Below, in pieces: positions 8,117-14,791 of a stretch of 34,191 bases of DNA. The notes under the pieces were generated by a model. The model saw only the letters and a program-made list of their open reading frames with translations, was not told the DNA's origin and did not search any database. Every line of letters begins with the position of its first letter. Position 1 is the stretch's first letter. Source of the stretch: an uncultured Butyrivibrio sp. (GTDB lineage Bacteria; Bacillota; Clostridia; Lachnospirales; Lachnospiraceae). Location of the stretch: NCBI GenBank assembly GCA_946546925.1, contig CAMNOS010000013.1, forward strand, positions 1 to 34,191, read 5' to 3'. The translations under genes were made by a program, and so were the position numbers.

Positions 8117-8125
8117 TGGCATAAT
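8117..8125 (+). promoter_or_regulatory. Possible extended -10 promoter of the signalling operon
   Basis: TGG followed directly by CATAAT makes an extended -10 element (TGn plus a five-of-six match to TATAAT), about 19 bases before the ribosome site of the kinase gene. No good -35 box is found 17 bases upstream, where the preceding hairpin lies, so the promoter would depend on the extended -10 or on an activator. Confidence 0.4.
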
Positions 8126-8143
8126 ATAGTTATACCAAACACC

Positions 8144-8149
8144 GGAGGG
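8144..8149 (+). promoter_or_regulatory. Ribosome binding site that sets a TTG start
   Basis: GGAGGG lies six bases before the TTG at 8156. An in-frame ATG at 8105 lies inside the predicted promoter region and adds residues upstream of a normal membrane-anchor N-terminus, so the TTG is the likelier start. Confidence 0.75.
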
Positions 8150-8155
8150 CAGAGC

Positions 8156-10975
8156 TTGAAAAGAAGGGCAGTCATAATAATAAATCTCCTGATAATGGGG
8201 TTCATACTGTTCTTTATCTTCCGATATGCCAATTCCAAGGCGGAGGAGAGTAGAAGTAATGGGATCGTGGCCTTTGAACAGATGACCACCACCACGAATC
8301 AGATCATCGTCAACTACCTTGAGGATGAGCAGCATCTCTGTGATATATGGGCGAACTATGTCAACAGTTCCGCGCAAGATGGAAATCCCATGACTGCAGA
8401 TGAGGCAATATCCTATATCAGAAAGGTCAAAATATCTCCGGAGATAGAGGGGCATCTTATTTTTCCCGAAAGTCCGGAAATGTCGGGGATCTCCACCACA
8501 GCCAGTGTATCGGATCCCGGTGAATTTAATGTTTCCTACAAGAGAATAAGTATATTTGACAATCTTGAAAATGTGAGCAGCGATACGGACGTTGTCAATC
8601 TCACCAGGGCCTACACCAATCCCATGAGCGGAGTGCAGTCGATTGCATTTTTAAACTATGTGACTGTCCTTGACAGGGAGAGCGGGAGCCTTAAAAAGGG
8701 CCTTTTAATGCGTGTGGTTCCTCTCAGCACCCTTGAGCAGAAGCTGGTCTTTTTAAAGGGAGAGTATGAGAACGTTGAGATCAGCCTGGTGGACCAGGAA
8801 GGCAACTACGTTGTTCACGGTAAATCCTTCAAAAACAAAAATTTCTTTGAGTACTACAAGTCATATAATGAATCCACGGCCGAGGAATACGAGAACGTCA
8901 TCAGGGAGATAACCGGCGGAACCGGCACCATGACCATAAAGAACGTCAAGGGAGAGGACTGCATACTGGCGTATACTCCCCTTGAAACCATGAAGACCTG
9001 GTCACTTCTGGCCTATATTCCTGCAGACGACCTGGTGACAAGCAGGTCCATAGACTGGCTTTTGCTTGGCATAGCATCCTGCGGCTTTGCGGCTCTTCTG
9101 ATCTTTAATTCCATCGTTTTGATGAGTTACAATCTGAAGCTCTCTGAAGCTGCCCAGCAGGCAAATCAGGCCAACGAGGCCAAGTCGTACTTTCTTTCCA
9201 CCATGTCCCACGACATCCGTACACCTATGAACGCCATACTGGGCCTTAACGAGATGGTACTCAGGGAGTCACTTGATGAAAACGTCAGGATGTATTCGGA
9301 GAATATCAGGACCGCCGGGAATACGCTGCTTGGCATCATCAATGATATCCTTGATTTCTCCAAGATAGAAGCGGGCAAAATGGAGATCATCAACGTGGAT
9401 TACAGTTTTGTCTCACTTCTCAATGATCTTGTAAATATGGTGCAGAAAAAGGCTGAAGACAAGGGCCTGTCCTTTAACCTTGATGTTGACAGAAATATCC
9501 CGACGGTCTTAAACGGGGACGAGGTGAGGATCAAACAGATCATCATAAATGTTCTTTCGAATGCCGTGAAATATACCAAACAGGGCTCCGTGACCTTTTC
9601 TCTGAATTCTCGCAGGATAGAGGACAAACCCGATTCGATAATGCTGAGAGTGAGCGTTCAGGACACCGGAATAGGCATAAAGCCTGAAGATATGGACAGA
9701 CTGTTTGTCGCTTTTGAGCGCATTGATGAAAAGAGCAACAGAAACATCGAGGGCACAGGGCTCGGAATGACTATTGTCCAGAGGTTCCTTGCCATGATGG
9801 GAAGCAGCCTCGAGGTCAAAAGTGAATACGGCAGGGGCTCCGTTTTTTCTTTTGAGATCGAGCAGAAGGTCATTAAATGGGATCCGGTGGGTAATTATGA
9901 GGAAGCATTCTACCGCTCGCTTAAAGAGCGTGTGAACTATCACGAGAAGTTCACTGCTCCCCACGCCAGAGTCCTTGTGGTTGATGATACACCCGTCAAT
10001 CTCACGGTATTCACAAACCTCCTTAAGCAGACAGCTCTTCAGATCGACACCGCAGAAAGCGGTGATGAGTGTATAGCTCTTTTTACCCAAAAGCATTATG
10101 ACGTTATCTTCCTGGATCATATGATGCCTGATAAAGACGGAATAGAGACCCTCAGGGAGATGAAGGCCATAGATGAAACCCCTAATAAGGATACTCCCGT
10201 AATCTGTCTTACAGCCAATGCAGTATCGGGCATGCGGGAGATATATACAAAGGCCGGATTTGATGACTATCTGACCAAGCCCATAGATGCCGAGAGGCTG
10301 GAAATGATGCTTCTTCAGTACCTTCCAAAGGGAAAGGTTGCGCCTGCCTTAGGCAGCGATGACAGTGACGACTACGCGCTTCCGGATTTTCTCTTTAATC
10401 TTAAGGAGATCGACGTGGGCTCGGGGCTAACTCACTGCGGAAGCGGCGAGTCATATGTGCTCACCCTCAAAATGTATTTGGACAGCGCAGAAAAAAATGC
10501 GGAAGAGATCGAGAAATATTGGGCTGCCGGTGACATAAAGAACACCACCATCAAGGTTCATGCCCTGAAGAGTACGTCCCGGGTAATAGGAGCACTGGAG
10601 CTTGGAGAATTTGCCGCAAGGCTTGAAAAAGCGGGGGATTGCGGAGATGTTGAGACCCTGGATAAAGAGCTTGGAGAGCTGATCTCACAGTACAGGCAGC
10701 TTGCCGTGGACCTTGAGCCTTTACGGGAGCAGGACGGGGAAGAAAAAGAGGATTCCCGGCCCCTTATAGATGACGGGGACCTTAAGGAGATCTACAGTTC
10801 CCTTTCGGAATTCTGCGAAAACTATGATTTTGACAGCGTGGTCAATTTGGTGGAGGCTTTGAACAAATACAGAATACCGGAGGATGAAGCAACGCGAGTT
10901 GACGCTATAAAGAAAGCAGTGGATAATTATGATTATGAGATGATACCGGGGATCCTTTCCGGGGAAATGGGATAA
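8156..10975 (+). CDS. Transmembrane hybrid histidine kinase (sensor, HisKA, HATPase, REC, HPt)
   Basis: The 939-residue product can run a whole phosphorelay. Residues 5-24 are a membrane segment after a KRR start. About 25-298 are extracellular and resemble a double-Cache sensor. About 300-325 (WLLLGIASCGFAALLIF) are the second membrane segment. HisKA has MSHDIRTPMN with His352. The ATPase shows the N box IIINVLSNAVKYT, then DTGIGI and GTGLGMTI. The receiver begins VLVVDDTPVN and carries Asp654 in IFLDHMMPDKDG. The HPt domain has KVHALKSTS with His802. A final helical segment of about 80 residues has no clear name. The start is TTG. The gene ends two bases before the next, and three coregulated genes follow, including a binding protein and an HD-GYP output. 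The ligand is unknown; recognition through the neighbouring lipoprotein is inferred. Confidence 0.93.
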   Translation: MKRRAVIIINLLIMGFILFFIFRYANSKAEESRSNGIVAFEQMTTTTNQIIVNYLEDEQHLCDIWANYVNSSAQDGNPMTADEAISYIRKVKISPEIEGHLIFPESPEMSGISTTASVSDPGEFNVSYKRISIFDNLENVSSDTDVVNLTRAYTNPMSGVQSIAFLNYVTVLDRESGSLKKGLLMRVVPLSTLEQKLVFLKGEYENVEISLVDQEGNYVVHGKSFKNKNFFEYYKSYNESTAEEYENVIREITGGTGTMTIKNVKGEDCILAYTPLETMKTWSLLAYIPADDLVTSRSIDWLLLGIASCGFAALLIFNSIVLMSYNLKLSEAAQQANQANEAKSYFLSTMSHDIRTPMNAILGLNEMVLRESLDENVRMYSENIRTAGNTLLGIINDILDFSKIEAGKMEIINVDYSFVSLLNDLVNMVQKKAEDKGLSFNLDVDRNIPTVLNGDEVRIKQIIINVLSNAVKYTKQGSVTFSLNSRRIEDKPDSIMLRVSVQDTGIGIKPEDMDRLFVAFERIDEKSNRNIEGTGLGMTIVQRFLAMMGSSLEVKSEYGRGSVFSFEIEQKVIKWDPVGNYEEAFYRSLKERVNYHEKFTAPHARVLVVDDTPVNLTVFTNLLKQTALQIDTAESGDECIALFTQKHYDVIFLDHMMPDKDGIETLREMKAIDETPNKDTPVICLTANAVSGMREIYTKAGFDDYLTKPIDAERLEMMLLQYLPKGKVAPALGSDDSDDYALPDFLFNLKEIDVGSGLTHCGSGESYVLTLKMYLDSAEKNAEEIEKYWAAGDIKNTTIKVHALKSTSRVIGALELGEFAARLEKAGDCGDVETLDKELGELISQYRQLAVDLEPLREQDGEEKEDSRPLIDDGDLKEIYSSLSEFCENYDFDSVVNLVEALNKYRIPEDEATRVDAIKKAVDNYDYEMIPGILSGEMG

Positions 10976-10977
10976 AG

Positions 10978-11748
10978 ATGATAAGCACTGTACTTTTAGT
11001 CAGCAGCGGCTTCGGATTTATGGCCGAGGCTCTGGACAGCAATCTGAAAATGCAAGGTTTTACCACGGGCTTTGCACAGAACAAGGTAAGGAGCATCAAG
11101 GAGAAAAAGGATGGAAGCGACATAATCCTTCTGCTTGCCGGGGACTTCGTATATGACTCTGCGGAGACTCTTGTCTATTTAAAGGACATAACTGAGGATG
11201 GGAGCCTTCCTCTGTGCGCGATAGGGCATGATGAGGAGCTCGAGGCAATCTTTCACTATATACCGCAGGACAATTTTTTAAAGATATTCAGACGCCCCTT
11301 TGATGCAAAGCACATAGCCGAAGAGATCAGGTATATAGCCAAGACGGAGGAGGAAAGCGAAGGCGGGAAGAAGATCCTGCTTGTGGATGATGATCCTCTT
11401 TTCCTTAAGATGTTGCAGGGGTGGCTGAGGGATAAATACAATATAACGGCAGTCAAGTCGGGAATGCAGGCCATTACCTACCTTGCCAATCACTCTCCGG
11501 ACCTGATACTGCTTGATTATGACATGCCCATAACACCGGGGCCCCAGGTCATGGAGATGATACGCAGTGAGTACAATGCCAAGGAAGTGCCTATTATCTT
11601 TCTTACTGGCAAGTCGGATAGGGAAAGCATACTACGGGTCATGAAGCTCAAGCCCCAGGGATATCTTCTTAAGACCATGACAAGAGATGATATCGTATCT
11701 GCAATAGATAATTATTTTAGGACACACAGATGGGATAATTATGGTTAA
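10978..11748 (+). CDS. Double-receiver response regulator, first receiver degenerate
   Basis: The product has 256 residues and no DNA-binding or enzymatic output domain. The C-terminal half (about 130-250) is a canonical receiver: ILLVDDDPLF holds the acidic pocket, LILLDYDMP holds the phospho-acceptor Asp180, then IIFLTGK and GYLLKTM give the Thr and Lys. The N-terminal half (about 1-120) has a receiver-like pattern, but LLVSSGFGF lacks the acidic pair and ILLLAGDF lacks Asp at the acceptor position, so it looks like a pseudo-receiver. The start follows a purine-rich GGGA just after the kinase stop. A role as phosphate shuttle or sink, or as a protein-protein adaptor in the relay from HPt to the HD-GYP protein, is inferred from context. 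Confidence 0.85.
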   Translation: MISTVLLVSSGFGFMAEALDSNLKMQGFTTGFAQNKVRSIKEKKDGSDIILLLAGDFVYDSAETLVYLKDITEDGSLPLCAIGHDEELEAIFHYIPQDNFLKIFRRPFDAKHIAEEIRYIAKTEEESEGGKKILLVDDDPLFLKMLQGWLRDKYNITAVKSGMQAITYLANHSPDLILLDYDMPITPGPQVMEMIRSEYNAKEVPIIFLTGKSDRESILRVMKLKPQGYLLKTMTRDDIVSAIDNYFRTHRWDNYG

Positions 11749-11763
11749 TGGAGGGAGATGCCT

Positions 11764-13065
11764 ATGAAGAAGACCTTTGGAAGGATTCTTTCTTTAAGCC
11801 TTGCAGCTATGCTTTTACTGCAGGGCTGCGGCAAAAGTGAAAAGGAGCCTGCGGAAGGCTTTGTTCCCCGATACGACAAGGACACGGAGTTTTCTTTGAC
11901 GGTGGCAGGCAGCTATTCGAACTTTGAGTCGCTGGAAGCAGAGTTTGAGCGCTTTTACGAATACTACCCGGAGGCAAGCCTGGAGTATGTGACCATGGAT
12001 GACTACGACAACGTTATCTCCAGCGCCCTTATTAACAGCGAGCCGCCGGATATTTTCACCACCAACACCTGGATGGTGGGCAATGAAAAGTATGACAGCA
12101 TGTTTGATGCCTGCGAGGTACTGTCGGATCCGGAGCTGGATATGGATTACTCCTGCATCAGAGAATCTCTCATATGGTCCATGGATTCGGGGGATGTGGT
12201 GATGCTTCCTATCTTTACTTCGTCCTTTGGGATGCTGGTCAATATGGACATCTTTGAAAAAGAAGGACTGGAGGTTCCCACTGACTTTGACGAGCTTTTG
12301 AGGGTCTGCGGCAAGCTTAAGAGCGCCGGATATGAATCTCCGGTTATGGGGGCTGACAAGTTTTCAGGGCCCGGGCTGTTTAACTGCTTTGTCTATCCGA
12401 TGTTTGCCTACAATGTAATGGAGAACAGCGACAAGGCTGATGCGCTCAATAATCTTGAGGCTTCTGCCGGAGAGCTTATGCGTCCCTCGCTGGAAAGACT
12501 CTATGAATTTGTCAATTCTGGCTGTATAGACGTGGAAAAATGCCGTGAGGAGATAACGGACGACTATGACTCCGTGATCATGAGATTTTTTGAGGGTGAT
12601 GTTCCCATGATGTTCGCCACAGGCGATGTGGCGTCTGGAACGGCCAAGAGAGAGAGTAAATCCGGGGCCTTTTCGGCGCATCCGTTTAAATACAGATTTT
12701 TTGTGGCTCCCTCAGGGGATGACGGCGGATATTTCATCAATTCTACCAGCCTTTGTTTTTCTGTCAATAAGAACAGCAGGAACATAGAGATGACCAATGA
12801 GTTCATGAGGTTTTTGCTGAGAAGGGAAGAGCTTGGCAATATGGCAGGCTTGAAGCGCCTGATCACTCCCACCGAGGATCTTTCCTTCGATGAGCTTTAC
12901 TCATCGCTTGCAGACATACCGTCTGACAGGTGCTTCAGTGACAAGGAGACAGGTCTTATGGATCCGGCCGTCAGACAGTTCAGGGCTGCCATTTATGCAG
13001 TGGGCAACGGCGACATGACGGTGGATGAGGCTGTTGCAGCGTATGGAAGTATTCCTGAGGAGTAG
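11764..13065 (+). CDS. Extracellular solute-binding lipoprotein (ABC family 1 type)
   Basis: The product (433 residues) looks like a type-1 carbohydrate-type ABC substrate-binding protein. It has a lipoprotein signal with the lipobox LLLQGC, so Cys22 should be lipidated and the protein anchored outside the membrane. The mature part has the family pattern: an early domain with FERFYEYYPEASLEYV, a hinge-like DIFTTNTWMVG, MLVNMDIFEKEGLEVPTDFDELL, then a late stretch with PFKYRFFVAPSGDDGGY and FINSTSLCFSV. The ATG at 11764 is preferred over 11758 because GGAGGG then sits eight rather than two bases away. There are no permease or ATPase genes on either side. The gene lies 15 bases after a response regulator and 8 bases before an HD-GYP gene. 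A sensory rather than transport role is therefore inferred. The ligand is unknown. Confidence 0.88.
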   Translation: MKKTFGRILSLSLAAMLLLQGCGKSEKEPAEGFVPRYDKDTEFSLTVAGSYSNFESLEAEFERFYEYYPEASLEYVTMDDYDNVISSALINSEPPDIFTTNTWMVGNEKYDSMFDACEVLSDPELDMDYSCIRESLIWSMDSGDVVMLPIFTSSFGMLVNMDIFEKEGLEVPTDFDELLRVCGKLKSAGYESPVMGADKFSGPGLFNCFVYPMFAYNVMENSDKADALNNLEASAGELMRPSLERLYEFVNSGCIDVEKCREEITDDYDSVIMRFFEGDVPMMFATGDVASGTAKRESKSGAFSAHPFKYRFFVAPSGDDGGYFINSTSLCFSVNKNSRNIEMTNEFMRFLLRREELGNMAGLKRLITPTEDLSFDELYSSLADIPSDRCFSDKETGLMDPAVRQFRAAIYAVGNGDMTVDEAVAAYGSIPEE

Positions 13066-13073
13066 AACGGATA

Positions 13074-14096
13074 ATGAACGAGAGAATAGTTATAGTTGAC
13101 GATGATGCCATAATCCTTCGGGGTGCCGACAGCACACTGTCGGGGGATTATAAGGTGACCTGCCTAAAAAGCGGCAGGATGTTCCTTGATTATGTAAAAA
13201 AGAATCCGGTGGACATGCTCCTGTTGGACATAAGAATGCCGGAGATGGACGGCTTTGAGACCCTCAAGGCCCTGAGAGACTGGGAGAGGGAGAGCGGGCA
13301 TAAAAAAACTCCGGTGATCTTCCTTACTGCCAATGATGACGGTGAATCCGAGACCAGGGGACTCTCCATGGGGGCCATGGATTTTATCCGCAAGCCCTTT
13401 GCCAGTGATGTTCTAAAGCTCAGGATAGGAAACCTCCTTGAGCTTATAAGGCTTCAAAATGATCTTCACCATGAGGTTGAGATCAAGACTGCGCAGGTTG
13501 AAAGCTTGTCTGTCCATCTTGTTCAGACTCTGGCAGAGGCACTGGATGCCAAGGACAATTACACAAACGGTCATTCCACCCGTGTTGCCATGTATTCTAA
13601 AGAGATTGCCGGAAGATATGGCTACTCAGCTAAGAGGCAGGAAGAAATTTACATGATGGGGCTTCTCCACGATGTGGGCAAGATAGGGATTCCGGATGAA
13701 ATAATCAACAAGCCCGGAAGGCTTACGGATGAGGAATATGCGGTGATAAAAGAGCACCCAAAGAAGGGCGCCAAGATACTGTCTGCCGTCACCGAGATGC
13801 CCGGGCTCGTTACAGGGGCCAGATGGCATCACGAGCGCTATGACGGGAAGGGATATCCCGACGGCCTTGCGGGTGATGACATACCTGAAGAGGCCAGGAT
13901 AATCGCAGTTGCCGATGCTTATGACGCAATGACCAGCAACAGGAGCTACAGGGAGATAATCCCAAGAGACCGGGTCATCAGCGAGATCAACAAAGGTATG
14001 GGGACACAGTTTGACGAGCGTTTTGCCAGGATCATGCTCCGGATGATAGACGAGGACAAGGACTATACCATGCGCCAGCATTTGTCGGGGGACTGA
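13074..14096 (+). CDS. Response regulator with HD-GYP c-di-GMP phosphodiesterase output
   Basis: The product (340 residues) should hydrolyse cyclic di-GMP when its receiver is phosphorylated. Residues about 1-120 are a receiver: VIVDDDAIIL holds the acidic pocket, LLLDIRMPEMDG the acceptor Asp52, then VIFLTAN and IRKPF. A helical linker (about 125-165) leads to an HD-GYP domain with LLHDVGKIGIPDEI (His199, Asp200), IKEHPKKG, WHHERYDGKGYPDGL and VADAYDAMTS. All metal-binding and signature residues seem intact, so it is probably active. It closes the kinase operon, eight bases after the lipoprotein gene, and is the only member with an obvious enzymatic output. No strong terminator follows. Confidence 0.94.
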   Translation: MNERIVIVDDDAIILRGADSTLSGDYKVTCLKSGRMFLDYVKKNPVDMLLLDIRMPEMDGFETLKALRDWERESGHKKTPVIFLTANDDGESETRGLSMGAMDFIRKPFASDVLKLRIGNLLELIRLQNDLHHEVEIKTAQVESLSVHLVQTLAEALDAKDNYTNGHSTRVAMYSKEIAGRYGYSAKRQEEIYMMGLLHDVGKIGIPDEIINKPGRLTDEEYAVIKEHPKKGAKILSAVTEMPGLVTGARWHHERYDGKGYPDGLAGDDIPEEARIIAVADAYDAMTSNRSYREIIPRDRVISEINKGMGTQFDERFARIMLRMIDEDKDYTMRQHLSGD

Positions 14097-14128
14097 GCAT
14101 CAATTACCTGCATATTTCCGGATATTGT

Positions 14129-14156
14129 TTGCTTTTTTCCTTTAATGTGTTAAACT
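14129..14156 (+). promoter_or_regulatory. Possible promoter of thrH
   Basis: TTGCTT (14129-14134) and TAAACT (14151-14156) are 16 bases apart, and the -10 box is preceded by TGT, giving an extended -10. It lies about 35 bases upstream of the thrH start. It is the best candidate in this 95-base gap, where no terminator hairpin was found. Confidence 0.4.
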
Positions 14157-14191
14157 GAAACCTGTATATTTGATCAAAAAGGAGAACTGTT

Positions 14192-14791
14192 ATGAATATA
14201 GTATGTTTGGATCTTGAGGGAGTACTGGTACCGGAGATATGGATCGCATTTTCAGAGGCAAGCGGGATACCGGAACTGAGAAGGACTACCAGGGATGAAC
14301 CTGATTACGACAAGCTTATGAAATACAGGATTGGAATCCTTAAGGAGCACGGACTTGGACTTAAGGAGATTCAGGAGACCATAGCAAAGATCGATCCCCT
14401 TCCCGGAGCTAAAGAATTTTTGGATGAACTAAGGAAGATTACCCAGGTCATCATCATAAGTGATACTTTTACACAGTTTGCAACTCCACTAATGGAGAAG
14501 CTTGGCTGGCCCACACTTTTCTGCAACAGCCTTGAAGTTGCGGATAACGGTGAGATAACGGGCTTTAGGATGAGAATTGAGAATTCCAAGCTTACAACTG
14601 TCAAGGCACTTCAGTCGATCGGATATGACACGATCGCAAGCGGTGACAGCTTCAATGATCTTGCAATGATCAAGGCATCCAAGGCCGGCTTTTTGTTCCG
14701 TTCAACAGACGCAATAAAAGCCGACAATCCTGAGCTGCCGGCTTTTGATGAGTTCGATGATCTCTTAAATGCAATCAGGTCAAGTATGTAA
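14192..14791 (+). CDS. thrH: ThrH-type phosphoserine phosphatase / homoserine phosphotransferase
   Basis: The product (199 residues) belongs to the HAD-superfamily ThrH group. The Pseudomonas enzyme dephosphorylates phosphoserine and can pass the phosphate to homoserine, linking serine and threonine synthesis. The first motif LDLEGVLVPEIWIAF is near-identical to that enzyme, followed by TTRDEPDYDKLMKYR, the second motif IIISDTF, and the third GDSFNDLAMI. Length is usual for ThrH and shorter than SerB. AAGGAG lies eight bases before the ATG. The 3' end overlaps the convergent EAL gene by 12 bases. Activity as plain phosphoserine phosphatase is the safest call; the transferase activity is inferred from the family. 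Confidence 0.9.
   Translation: MNIVCLDLEGVLVPEIWIAFSEASGIPELRRTTRDEPDYDKLMKYRIGILKEHGLGLKEIQETIAKIDPLPGAKEFLDELRKITQVIIISDTFTQFATPLMEKLGWPTLFCNSLEVADNGEITGFRMRIENSKLTTVKALQSIGYDTIASGDSFNDLAMIKASKAGFLFRSTDAIKADNPELPAFDEFDDLLNAIRSSM

Noticed and set aside
8105-8155. Longer kinase N-terminus starting from ATG at 8105
   Set aside because: The added residues precede a normal KRR-membrane anchor, the ATG lacks a ribosome site, and the segment holds a promoter-like element and the GGAGGG for the TTG start.
9509-10120. 203-codon open frame on the minus strand inside the hybrid kinase gene
   Set aside because: It is opposite the conserved ATPase and receiver motifs of the kinase and has no recognisable protein features.
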